DNA of 64,000 nucleotides from the NCBI GenBank assembly GCA_902555695.1, contig CACDTV010000001.1, positions 19,559 to 83,558 on the forward strand, read 5' to 3'. A program made the position numbers and the translations under genes. Position 1 is the stretch's first letter; every line of letters begins with the position of its first letter. This document shows, piece after piece, positions 44,166 to 52,396 of the stretch. Source of the stretch: an uncultured Alphaproteobacteria bacterium. Lineage in GTDB: Bacteria > Pseudomonadota > Alphaproteobacteria > HIMB59. The notes beneath the pieces are model-generated. The model was not told the origin of the DNA, made no database searches, and worked only from the letters and a program-made list of their open reading frames with translations.

Positions 44166-45170
44166 ATGAAAAAAGTTAGTATTGCAGTTATTGGGTGCGG
44201 GCGAATTGGCCAAATGCATGCTAAGAATATTCAACTTCATGAACAGACAAATTTAGTATGCATTTATGACCCAAATGAAGAATTTGCAAAAAAAGTATCA
44301 AATGACTTAAACGTACTTGCTGTGGAAAATGTTGATGATATTTTTAACAATAATGATATTGATGCTGTTCTTATATCTTCCCCTACAAATACACATATTG
44401 ATTTCATAGAGAGATCTGTTGCATCAAAAAAACCTGTTTTGTGTGAGAAACCTATTGACCTCGATATAAAAAAAGTTGATGAGTTTTCAAAAAGACTTGA
44501 AGGTAATAAAGTTCCAATTCAATTAGGCTTTAATAGAAGATTTGATCCTGGTCATCAAGCTGCAAAAAAATCTTTTATTAATGGTGAAATTGGTGAGCTT
44601 CATCAGTGTCTGATTACATCTAGAGATCCAGGTCTGCCAAGTTGGGATTATTTAAAAGTGTCTGGTGGGCAATTTAGAGATATGACAATTCATGATTTTG
44701 ATTTAGCTCGTTTTATGCTTGGTGAAGAGCCAGTTAAGGTATTTGCAATTTCTAATGCTTTAATAGATCCAAAAATTAAATCTGAATTAAATGATAGTGA
44801 CACCTTGATGATTATAATGGAAACAGCCTCGGGAAAACAATGTCATATAAACAACTCTAGATCAGCAACTTATGGATATGATCAAAGAGTTGAGTTGTTT
44901 GGTAGCAAAGGGATGGTTATATCTGAAAATAGAAAGCCACATGAATTGAAAAAATACAATTCAGAGTTTGTTGACAAGAGTGAACCCTATTTAAATTTTT
45001 TTATTGAGAGATACCAGGAGTCTTATATGAATTCTATTAGCTCATTTGTCGAAACAATTTTGGAAAAAAAGCCTGTATCTGTTGGCTTTGAGGACGGAAG
45101 AAGAGCTCTTCTCTTAGCCGAAACTGCTTATAAATCTGTCAAAAGTGGGAGGATGGAGAATATTGATTAA
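44166..45170 (+). CDS. iolG: Inositol 2-dehydrogenase (Gfo/Idh/MocA family)
   Basis: A 334-residue NAD-dependent dehydrogenase. The cofactor loop is VIGCGRIGQMHAKNI; LCEKPIDLDI carries the family EKP motif; and GGQFRDMTIHDFDLARF is the IolG active-site stretch. It oxidises myo-inositol to scyllo-inosose, the first step before IolE. It is divergent from iolE across a shared operator. Confidence 0.9.
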   Translation: MKKVSIAVIGCGRIGQMHAKNIQLHEQTNLVCIYDPNEEFAKKVSNDLNVLAVENVDDIFNNNDIDAVLISSPTNTHIDFIERSVASKKPVLCEKPIDLDIKKVDEFSKRLEGNKVPIQLGFNRRFDPGHQAAKKSFINGEIGELHQCLITSRDPGLPSWDYLKVSGGQFRDMTIHDFDLARFMLGEEPVKVFAISNALIDPKIKSELNDSDTLMIIMETASGKQCHINNSRSATYGYDQRVELFGSKGMVISENRKPHELKKYNSEFVDKSEPYLNFFIERYQESYMNSISSFVETILEKKPVSVGFEDGRRALLLAETAYKSVKSGRMENID

Positions 45171-45180
45171 ATTTATGCAT

Positions 45181-45220
45181 TTATTCATGAATAATAAATA
45201 ATTGTTATAATTATTTTTTT
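45181..45220 (+). terminator. AT-only terminator after iolG, with an adjacent palindrome
   Basis: AATAATT (45197-45203) pairs with AATTATT (45209-45215), followed by a T-run, so this may terminate iolG. Just before it TTATTCATGAATAA (45181-45194) is a perfect 14-base palindrome. It contains the same half-sites (ATTCA, TGAAT) as the shared operator but without the 3-base centre. Confidence 0.45.
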
Positions 45221-45245
45221 AAATAATTTTGATATTTAACACTAA

Positions 45246-46067
45246 ATGATTGAAAACAAAGTAAAAACTAAATGGCAAAAAAAAGAAGTGGTTGTTAATA
45301 GCTTTTTATCAATACCTAATACTTTTACTGCTGAAATTATGTCAGAGCAAGGTTATGACTCCCTTACCATTGACTATCAACATGGGATGATTGGCTTTAG
45401 TGATTTATTTAAAATGTTGCAAAGTATTAGAAATAGTGGTGTCACTCCAATCTGTAGAGTTTCAGGATTAGATCACGCAGTAATATCGAAAGTTATGGAT
45501 GCAGGTGCTTTGGGTATCATTTGCCCAATGATTAATAATAAAGAGCAAGCACAAAAACTTGTTCAAGATTGTAAATATCCACCTGTAGGTATTAGAAGTT
45601 TTGGTCCGACGAGAGCTAACTTTTCCGTTAGTTCAAATTATTTTTATGAGTCAAATGAGGGAACGTTTTGTCTTGCCATGATAGAAACTCAAGAAGCATT
45701 TGATAATCTTGATGATATAGCATCCACTCCTGGTCTTGATGGCCTTTATATCGGGACAGCAGATTTAACAATAGGGCTGAACCAAGGAAAGTTAACACCT
45801 GGGTTTGATCGAACAGAACCTGAGATGATTGAGTCTAAAAAGAAAATTTTAGATATTGCTCATAAACATGGAAAAGTTGCATGTCTTCATTGTGGGACTC
45901 CAGAGTATGCTGCCAAGGCATCCGAATGGGGTTTTGATCTTGTGACAATTACAAATGATGTAAGGTTGTTATCTGGAGCAGCAGCCACTCATGTGAGAAA
46001 ATTCAAAGAGCTTACTAATCAAAACTACGATGAGTCTGATAAAGATAATAATCCTAGCTCTTACTAG
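45246..46067 (+). CDS. HpcH/HpaI-family aldolase
   Basis: A 273-residue class II pyruvate aldolase of the HpcH/HpaI family (2-dehydro-3-deoxyglucarate or rhamnonate aldolase types). Metal and substrate segments are SLTIDYQHGM, the Arg in CRVSGL, GALGIICPMINN and DGLYIGTADL. These enzymes split 2-keto-3-deoxy acids to pyruvate and an aldehyde. Convergent with the ABC ATPase gene 8 bases on. It suggests that a sugar acid is also degraded in this region. Confidence 0.87.
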   Translation: MIENKVKTKWQKKEVVVNSFLSIPNTFTAEIMSEQGYDSLTIDYQHGMIGFSDLFKMLQSIRNSGVTPICRVSGLDHAVISKVMDAGALGIICPMINNKEQAQKLVQDCKYPPVGIRSFGPTRANFSVSSNYFYESNEGTFCLAMIETQEAFDNLDDIASTPGLDGLYIGTADLTIGLNQGKLTPGFDRTEPEMIESKKKILDIAHKHGKVACLHCGTPEYAAKASEWGFDLVTITNDVRLLSGAAATHVRKFKELTNQNYDESDKDNNPSSY

Positions 46068-46075
46068 TAAAAATA

Positions 46076-46864
46076 TTATACAGCTTCAAGCTCTTTGGCC
46101 AAATCACCTATTTGAGCACCGCCAGCCATTAAACGCTTAACATCATCTCCACCTAATTCTGATGACTTTCCAGATCCTATTACTTCACCTAAGCTTAAGA
46201 ATGTAAATCGATCAGCAATAAGTCTTGCGTGGATTTCATTGTGAGTAATCAAAATAATAGCTATATTCCCTAATTGTTGGACTTTTTTAATAGTTTTTAA
46301 AACTTCCATTTGTTGTTTTTGCCCAAGTGCAGATGTAGGTTCATCCAAAATTAAAATCTTAGCACCAAAGTATATAGCTCTTGCAATAGCAAGTGTCTGT
46401 CTTTGACCACCTGACATAGTTCCAACTGGCTGAGTAGGATCTGAGATATTTATGCCAATTTTTCCCATTTCAGTAATCGTAATTTCATCCATTTTTTTAA
46501 AATCTAATATTCCAAAAGGGCCAGGTCCTTTTTTTAATTCATTTCCCAAGAAAAAATTTCGTGTAACAGAGGTCAAGGCATTAAGTGCCAGATCTTGATA
46601 GACAGTTCCAATACCTGCACTAGTAGCCTCTCTTGGAGAGCTAAATTTTACTTCACTTCCCCCAACTTTAATAATTCCAGAAGTTGGCTGGTGAACTCCT
46701 GATAAGACTTTAATAAGAGTGGACTTTCCAGCACCGTTATCACCTAGTAATGCGTGAACTTCTCCTGGTAGGACATTTAAAGAGACACCATTTAAAGCTG
46801 TAAATGTTCCAAACTTTTTTACAAGATCTGTAATTTCTATAAATGGTGAATTATTGTTTTCCAT
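46076..46864 (-). CDS. Single-domain sugar ABC transporter ATPase (FrcA type)
   Basis: A 262-residue ATPase with one nucleotide-binding domain: GDNGAGKSTLIKVLSGV, the signature MSGGQRQTLAIARA, and ILILDEPTSALG, with switch His in ITHNEIHARL. This is the compact FrcA form rather than the double RbsA form. It is last in a minus-strand operon behind its permease (2-base gap) and binding protein. Confidence 0.9.
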   Translation of the reverse strand: MENNNSPFIEITDLVKKFGTFTALNGVSLNVLPGEVHALLGDNGAGKSTLIKVLSGVHQPTSGIIKVGGSEVKFSSPREATSAGIGTVYQDLALNALTSVTRNFFLGNELKKGPGPFGILDFKKMDEITITEMGKIGINISDPTQPVGTMSGGQRQTLAIARAIYFGAKILILDEPTSALGQKQQMEVLKTIKKVQQLGNIAIILITHNEIHARLIADRFTFLSLGEVIGSGKSSELGGDDVKRLMAGGAQIGDLAKELEAV

Positions 46865-46866
46865 AA

Positions 46867-48450
46867 CTAAATACTACCCATAATTCGTTTTCTAATATTT
46901 TCGTTAGTCAAAGCAGAAGCTATGATTACTAACCCTAAGAATACTCTATAAAATGATCCGTCTATGCCTGGAATATAAAAGAATGCTTCTTTAGCAACAC
47001 CAAATATAAATGCGCCTACAACAATACCGAGTATGGTGCCAAAACCTCCTGTTAAAACAACGCCACCAATCACAGCTGCAGCAATTGCCTCTAATTCTTT
47101 TAAATTACCTTTAGCCGCGTCTGCTGTATTAACTTCAAAAACTTGAGCGGTTGCAAAAATTGTTGCACAAAAAGCAGAAAACATAAATAGAGATACTTTA
47201 ACCTTATCTGTAGGTACACCATTTGCCTTGGCTGCACTCAGATTTCCACCAGTTGAGTAAATCCAGTTACCTGCTTGAGTTTTGCTCAGAACAATGTAAC
47301 AAATAATCGCTAAAATTAGCCAAATCATGACGCAGGAATATAATCCAGAGGCAAACTGATTTCCAAAATTATTAGTGTTCCAGTCAACCGGGTAATAAAG
47401 CCAATCAAAAACAGGTTCTAAAATATCTCCACCAAAAAAATTCGCAACGGGGCGAGCAGTAATGAGAGAGTCAATGTAAACTCTTGCTATATCAACATCA
47501 GTAACTGTTTTTGGTACTACTGGATCGATTTGAAAGTTAGCAATTTTTTCTTGAATCATGCCAACCATATAATCATTTCCACTTTGCTGAGCGTTTGCTA
47601 AAGCCTCTTGTAAAGGTTTAGTTCCTTTATCAAGCAAAATTTGTGTCTTGGCTTCGGCTACTCTTTGGTAAGTGTATTCTAATCTATCTGTAATTGTTGC
47701 AACTGTATCAGCTGGTATATCTTTGGCTATAGCTACTAAATCAGCTTCCGGTAAAGCTTTTGCTTTTTCTCTTACCATTTCTCCATGGCCAGGGACATTT
47801 ACAATATTTTTTATATCTGGAATCTCTGTGACAGTAGTCGCCCCTTTTGTCTGATCTGGTCTATGATTAAAAGATCTTAGAGAAACTTCTGTTAATCCTC
47901 TGAGAAAAAATAAGCCCCCAAGTGTAACAATAAATGATGGCAAACCAGACTTCACAACAATAGTTCCTTGTAACCAACCAAAAAATAAAGTGAAGCATAA
48001 AGTTATAAAGATAGCTAAAATTGGAGAGACATCAGAGATGTGAAATAATGTGTAAAATTCAATATGAAAACCACCCTCGAAAGATATGTAAGGTATGATG
48101 ACTGAAAAACCCCATCTTAAAATCATTGCCATGCAGGCACCAGCGAAACCAATCATTGATCCGATTGAAAGATCAAATTCTCCAGCGATTATTAATAAAC
48201 CTGCTCCTATTGCAATTATACCTAATTGAGAAATAACTCTTAAAAAATTTCTAATACCAAGAGCATTAAAACCCTCACCGGTAAAGGGGTTCCATGACAT
48301 CTCCCCGGCTGGAATTGAAAAGTAGCCCAACATACCAAATAAAAGGAGCATCACTCCAATTGGACCGACTTCTGGTCTAGATATTAATGCTGTAAACCAT
48401 GTCTTTTTTTGATGTCTATCTGACTCTTGTCTTTGAGTTGTAGCTGACAT
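46867..48450 (-). CDS. CUT2-family permease with a roughly 150-residue hydrophilic insertion
   Basis: A 527-residue RbsC/FrcC-like permease. The core motifs GAGLLIIAGEFDLSIGS and VTLGGLFFLRGLTEV are followed, at about residues 195-345, by a long polar and helical insert (KAKALPEADLVAIAKD, VAEAKTQILLDKG) before the next helices; the last part has GGVVLTGGFGTILG. Typical length is about 320-360. The insert would lie on one membrane face and could interact with the binding protein or a partner. It is in frame and the flanking halves are normal, so this is a true insertion. Confidence 0.88.
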   Translation of the reverse strand: MSATTQRQESDRHQKKTWFTALISRPEVGPIGVMLLLFGMLGYFSIPAGEMSWNPFTGEGFNALGIRNFLRVISQLGIIAIGAGLLIIAGEFDLSIGSMIGFAGACMAMILRWGFSVIIPYISFEGGFHIEFYTLFHISDVSPILAIFITLCFTLFFGWLQGTIVVKSGLPSFIVTLGGLFFLRGLTEVSLRSFNHRPDQTKGATTVTEIPDIKNIVNVPGHGEMVREKAKALPEADLVAIAKDIPADTVATITDRLEYTYQRVAEAKTQILLDKGTKPLQEALANAQQSGNDYMVGMIQEKIANFQIDPVVPKTVTDVDIARVYIDSLITARPVANFFGGDILEPVFDWLYYPVDWNTNNFGNQFASGLYSCVMIWLILAIICYIVLSKTQAGNWIYSTGGNLSAAKANGVPTDKVKVSLFMFSAFCATIFATAQVFEVNTADAAKGNLKELEAIAAAVIGGVVLTGGFGTILGIVVGAFIFGVAKEAFFYIPGIDGSFYRVFLGLVIIASALTNENIRKRIMGSI

Positions 48451-48487
48451 GCTTAAATGTAAATAAATACTCTCTGTAGTTTATAAA

Positions 48488-48513
48488 AAAGTGGGCAATA
48501 AATTGCCCACTTT
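48488..48513 (-). terminator. Hairpin after the binding-protein gene
   Basis: AAAGTGGGCAAT and ATTGCCCACTTT form a perfect 12-base inverted repeat with a 2-base centre, between the binding-protein gene and the permease gene of the same minus-strand operon. A short T-rich stretch follows on the minus strand (TTTTTTATAA). It probably gives excess binding protein over membrane components. Confidence 0.8.
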
Positions 48514-48527
48514 GAGATTAAATAAAA

Positions 48528-49430
48528 TTATCTATCAATACCTGCTAATGCAGAAACTGATGATGCGTTTGACTTGTCAACAAATCCAGGTCCTGAAGGA
48601 ATATTAGCACCTGGTAATAGCCCAGCACCGTTGTTGTATAGGTGAAGAACTACGATAGGCATATAACCTTGTAGACGTTGTTGTTGGTCGATTGTATATG
48701 CAACTTTTCCTGAAGCGATTAAATCCATAACTTCTGGACTTAAGTCAAAACAAGAGTGATGTACTGACATACCTAAATCATCAATAGCTTTTTGAACACC
48801 TGAACAAACGTGTGGTCCAACTGATAATACTGCATCGACGTCAGGGTTTGCTTGTAAACCAGCAGCAGCTCTTGTTGGGATTGAAGCAGGGTCATTAGAA
48901 GTATCTACGTTAGTTGTTGGTAGAGCTTCTGCGTAACCGCCACATCTATCTGTAAGAGCAGTGTTGTAAGCTTCCTGAATCATGCAAAGTGCTTTAGTTG
49001 CACCCTCTGCTTTAGCTCTTTCACCAGCTTTTTGACCAGCAAGAAATTCAGGCTGACCAACGTGCATTAATGCGCCAAGAGAAGCTGAAGACTCTAAACC
49101 TGAGTTCATAGTAATAACTGGAATACCAGCGGCAACAGCATCTTTGATTGCTTGACCTAAAGCTTCTGGATCAGGAAGTGAAACTACCATACCATCAGGC
49201 TGAGTAGCAGCGGCAGCTGCAATTGACTTAGCCATGTCACCTAGGTCTCCAGATGGATTGAAAATGTATTCAAAATCTGCACCTACGTGTCTAGCAGCAT
49301 CTTCACCACCTTTTTGCACAACAGGCCAGAAAGGGTCTTTACCCTCACCGTGTGTAACCATTACAAATCTCTCAGCAAAAGCAGAAAGAGATAGGAATGA
49401 TACAAGAATTGTAAGAATTATTTTTTTCAT
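48528..49430 (-). CDS. Sugar ABC transporter substrate-binding protein
   Basis: A 300-residue ribose-binding-like protein with signal peptide MKKIILTILVSFLSLSAFA and a consensus AGGAGG ribosome site. The mature part begins ERFVMVTHGEGKDPFWPVVQKG. Hinge and pocket segments are QPDGMVVSLPDPEAL, GIPVITMNSG and VDAVLSVGPHVC. It heads the binding protein, permease, ATPase operon. The ligand is unknown; the divergent sugar-isomerase operon at 49622 is a hint of an aldose or ketose. Confidence 0.9.
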   Translation of the reverse strand: MKKIILTILVSFLSLSAFAERFVMVTHGEGKDPFWPVVQKGGEDAARHVGADFEYIFNPSGDLGDMAKSIAAAAATQPDGMVVSLPDPEALGQAIKDAVAAGIPVITMNSGLESSASLGALMHVGQPEFLAGQKAGERAKAEGATKALCMIQEAYNTALTDRCGGYAEALPTTNVDTSNDPASIPTRAAAGLQANPDVDAVLSVGPHVCSGVQKAIDDLGMSVHHSCFDLSPEVMDLIASGKVAYTIDQQQRLQGYMPIVVLHLYNNGAGLLPGANIPSGPGFVDKSNASSVSALAGIDR

Positions 49431-49510
49431 AAATTCCTCCTATGTTTATAAACGAATGCATATTAGTCAATTTTTGTGATCAATTCCAAATAAATGTTGA
49501 AAAAAATCAT

Positions 49511-49527
49511 GCAAATAAGACATTTGC
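49511..49527. promoter_or_regulatory. Inverted repeat GCAAAT-5-ATTTGC
   Basis: A perfect 6-base inverted repeat with an AAGAC centre in the 191-base divergent promoter region between the binding-protein gene (minus) and the sugar-isomerase gene (plus). It is a possible operator. Confidence 0.35.
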
Positions 49528-49547
49528 GACAAAAATATCATCTCAAC

Positions 49548-49564
49548 TGTTCAATTCTTGAACA
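49548..49564. promoter_or_regulatory. 17-bp palindrome TGTTCAA-TTC-TTGAACA
   Basis: Perfect 7-base arms around TTC, closer to the isomerase gene in the same divergent spacer. Its TTCAA/TTGAA half-sites resemble those of operator copy 2 but with different spacing, so a related regulator is possible. Confidence 0.5.
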
Positions 49565-49621
49565 ATGAGTTAATTAAAATTATTGATAGCTAAAATAATT
49601 TAAATAATAGAAAATGTATTC

Positions 49622-50611
49622 ATGAAAAAACAAGAGTTTGGCGCAGGTATTTGGCATTTTGCCACCTATCTTGATAGATATGCAACAGATGGTTATGGCG
49701 AACCAAGAAGTGTACTCGATGCCATAGAACTTGCTGGACAAGTAAAAGACCTTTCATACGTGGATCTAAATTTTCCATACTTTGGAGGAAGTTACTCGAA
49801 TGAGCAAATAAAAGATGCTCTCGATAAAGCAAATTTAAAGGTGATTGGTATTACTCCTGAAATTTATACAAGAGAATTCTCAAAGGGAGCGTTCACAAAT
49901 CCTGATCCGAGTATTAGAAAAAGAGCGCATGAACTAATTACTCAAGCTTGCGAGGCTGTGAGATTTTTTAATGCCAAATATGTCAAGCTTTGGCCTGGAC
50001 AAGATGGCTGGGACTATCCTTTTCAGGTTGATCATAAATCTTTATGGAAAAATTCGATGGATGGTGTGGGAAATTTAGCAAGTGAAAATACTGATTTAAA
50101 TTTCGTAATAGAATATAAACCAAGAGAGCCAAGGGTAAAAATGAGCTATGACTCTGTTTCAAGAACTATTCTTGGTATTGAAAAAATAGGTCTTCCTAAT
50201 ATTGGACTTCTTCTTGATTTTGGTCATGCTATTTATGGTGGAGAGTCAGCTGCTGACTCGGCTCAATTAGCTATTGATTATGGTAGGCTATTTGGAATGG
50301 ATGTTAATGATAACTTTAGATCATGGGACGATGATCTTTTAGCTGGCAGTCTTCACCCCATAGAGCTTTTTGAATTTTTTTATGTTCTAAGAAAAAATAA
50401 TTGGGAAGGTGTTTGGCAACTGGATCAGTTTCCATTTAGAGAAGATAGTGTGGTAATGGCAAATATCGCTATAGATTTTTTAAAAGCTGTTGATAAAGCC
50501 CTGGATGATTTAGACATTGAAGCATTAACAAAAGCTCAAGCAAATCATGATGCTATGGCTGCTTTAAAAATTGCTCAAAAAGCTTTATATAAACATTTAT
50601 CCCAAGACTAA
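49622..50611 (+). CDS. TIM-barrel sugar isomerase/epimerase
   Basis: A 329-residue xylose-isomerase-like barrel. Metal-site candidates are the Glu in [11 protein letters not shown], the Asp/His in [12 protein letters not shown], the Asp in GMDVND and the Asp in [11 protein letters not shown]. The start [22 protein letters not shown] resembles L-rhamnose isomerase-type and related enzymes of sugar clusters. It probably turns an imported aldose into a ketose for the kinase two genes on. The exact sugar is unknown. Confidence 0.85.
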   Translation: MKKQEFGAGIWHFATYLDRYATDGYGEPRSVLDAIELAGQVKDLSYVDLNFPYFGGSYSNEQIKDALDKANLKVIGITPEIYTREFSKGAFTNPDPSIRKRAHELITQACEAVRFFNAKYVKLWPGQDGWDYPFQVDHKSLWKNSMDGVGNLASENTDLNFVIEYKPREPRVKMSYDSVSRTILGIEKIGLPNIGLLLDFGHAIYGGESAADSAQLAIDYGRLFGMDVNDNFRSWDDDLLAGSLHPIELFEFFYVLRKNNWEGVWQLDQFPFREDSVVMANIAIDFLKAVDKALDDLDIEALTKAQANHDAMAALKIAQKALYKHLSQD

Positions 50612-50634
50612 AAATATTTACTATTCAATAAATA

Positions 50635-51462
50635 ATGGACTTAAATCAACTTAAAATAAAATCTTTAGAATACAGGAAGACAATATTAGATATTATTTAT
50701 AAATCTGGCGCTGGTCACACTGGTGGAAGTTTATCATGTATCGACATTTTGAATGTCTTATATAATAAGGTCTTAGATATAAATCCTAAAAACTTTAACG
50801 AAAAAGACCGAAACCATTATATCCATAGTAAAGGTCATTCAGTTGAGGCTCTTTACACCGTTCTTTGTGATCAAGGTTTTTTTTCAAGAAAAGATCTTGA
50901 AAAGCTCAATCATTTTAACTCTCATTTTATTGGACATCCCACTAGAAAAATTTTGGGAATTGAGCATAACACCGGCGCTTTAGGACATGGCCTTTCAGTT
51001 GCTGTAGGTTTAGCGCTATCTAAAAAAATAGATCAAAAAACAAATAAAGTTTTTTCTTTATTGGGTGATGGAGAGCTATCAGAGGGTTCGGTGTGGGAAG
51101 CTTGTACTACTGCTTCTAAATATCATTTGGATAATTTAATCGTAATTATTGATAGGAATGATTTACAAATTACAGGAAAAACAGAAGAAGTTAACCCAAT
51201 AGAGCCGATTGATAAAAAATTTGCGTCATTTGGTTTTGAAACTATTTCAACAAATGGAAATAATATTTCTGAATTATTAAATGTATTTAAAGAAATACCC
51301 ATTCAAAAAAATAAGCCTACAGTCATAATTGCAAAAACTACAAAAGGGTCCGGTGTAAGTTTTATAGAAAATCAAATCAATTGGCACCATAAAGTGCCAA
51401 GCGAAGATGAGTATGGGAGGGCAATCTCAGAGCTAAATGAGAAACTAAATTCATATGAATAA
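50635..51462 (+). CDS. Transketolase, N-terminal section
   Basis: A 275-residue ThDP-binding half of a split transketolase. It has SGAGHTGGSLSCIDIL, GHSVEALYTVLCDQG, NTGALGHGLSVAVG, the ThDP motif LLGDGELSEGSVWE and IDRNDLQITG. Split transketolases encoded by two adjacent genes are well known. It overlaps the C-terminal section by 8 bases. As a pathway-specific copy next to a ketose kinase and isomerase it likely works on a particular sugar rather than in the central pentose pathway. Confidence 0.9.
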   Translation: MDLNQLKIKSLEYRKTILDIIYKSGAGHTGGSLSCIDILNVLYNKVLDINPKNFNEKDRNHYIHSKGHSVEALYTVLCDQGFFSRKDLEKLNHFNSHFIGHPTRKILGIEHNTGALGHGLSVAVGLALSKKIDQKTNKVFSLLGDGELSEGSVWEACTTASKYHLDNLIVIIDRNDLQITGKTEEVNPIEPIDKKFASFGFETISTNGNNISELLNVFKEIPIQKNKPTVIIAKTTKGSGVSFIENQINWHHKVPSEDEYGRAISELNEKLNSYE

Positions 51463-52396
51463 AATTGGTAAACCTAACCTAGAAATCTTTTCTGAGACAT
51501 TACTATCTGAGGCAAAAAAAAATAAAGATATTATTGTTGTCACTAGTGACTCAAGAGGTTCGGGTAAATTGGTTCCATTTGGTAAAGAATTACCTGATCA
51601 AATTATAGAAGTAGGTATTGCAGAACAGAATTTAGTCGGGGTTTCATCAGGCTTAGCTGCAGGAGGAAAGATTGTATTTGGCGTCTCTCCTGCAAGTTTT
51701 TTAACTGCAAGATCTTTAGAGCAGATTAAGAATGATGTTGCTTATTCTGATCGCAATGTCTCGTTGATAGGAATTAGTGCAGGGATTAGCTATGGACAGC
51801 TAGGATCAACGCATCACTCGATACATGATTTTGCCACATTGAGAGCAATTAATAATATGACAATAGTTGCACCTGCAGATAACTTTGAAGCATCACAAGC
51901 TATCAAACAATCTGTTTCATATGATCATCCCCTTTACATTAGGTATGGAAAAAAACCAATGATGGATATTCATCCTCCAGGAACAGAATTTAAAATTGGA
52001 AAATCTATTGTAGTAAAAAAAGGTGAGGATTTAACAATTGTAGCAACTGGTGAAACTTTGCAACGAGCATACTTGGCTAGTGAAATTTTAAAAGAAAGTA
52101 ATATTCATTGTTCAATTATCAGCATGCATACAATAAAGCCCTTTGATAAAAAAACATTTATTGAATTTTCTAAAAACTCTAAAGCTATCTTAACAGTCGA
52201 AGAACATAGTATATTTGGAGGACTTGGTGAATGTTGTGCGAGCCTGATTGCTCAGAATAATATAAATGTAAAACTCAAAATACTTGGCATACCTGACGAA
52301 TATATGATTAATGGATCTCAAGCTGATGTATTAGATCATTATGAAATGAGTCCGGAAAAAATAGCTAAAATATCAAAAGACTTACTTAACAAATGA
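51455..52396 (+). CDS. Transketolase, C-terminal section
   Basis: A 313-residue pyrimidine-binding plus C-terminal domain half. The ThDP-activating Glu is in EVGIAEQNLVGVSSGLAAGG, and STHHSIHDFATLRAINNM and the late TVEEHSIFGGLGE are typical. It completes the enzyme with the gene just before it and overlaps the kinase gene by 4 bases. Confidence 0.9.
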   Translation: MNKIGKPNLEIFSETLLSEAKKNKDIIVVTSDSRGSGKLVPFGKELPDQIIEVGIAEQNLVGVSSGLAAGGKIVFGVSPASFLTARSLEQIKNDVAYSDRNVSLIGISAGISYGQLGSTHHSIHDFATLRAINNMTIVAPADNFEASQAIKQSVSYDHPLYIRYGKKPMMDIHPPGTEFKIGKSIVVKKGEDLTIVATGETLQRAYLASEILKESNIHCSIISMHTIKPFDKKTFIEFSKNSKAILTVEEHSIFGGLGECCASLIAQNNINVKLKILGIPDEYMINGSQADVLDHYEMSPEKIAKISKDLLNK

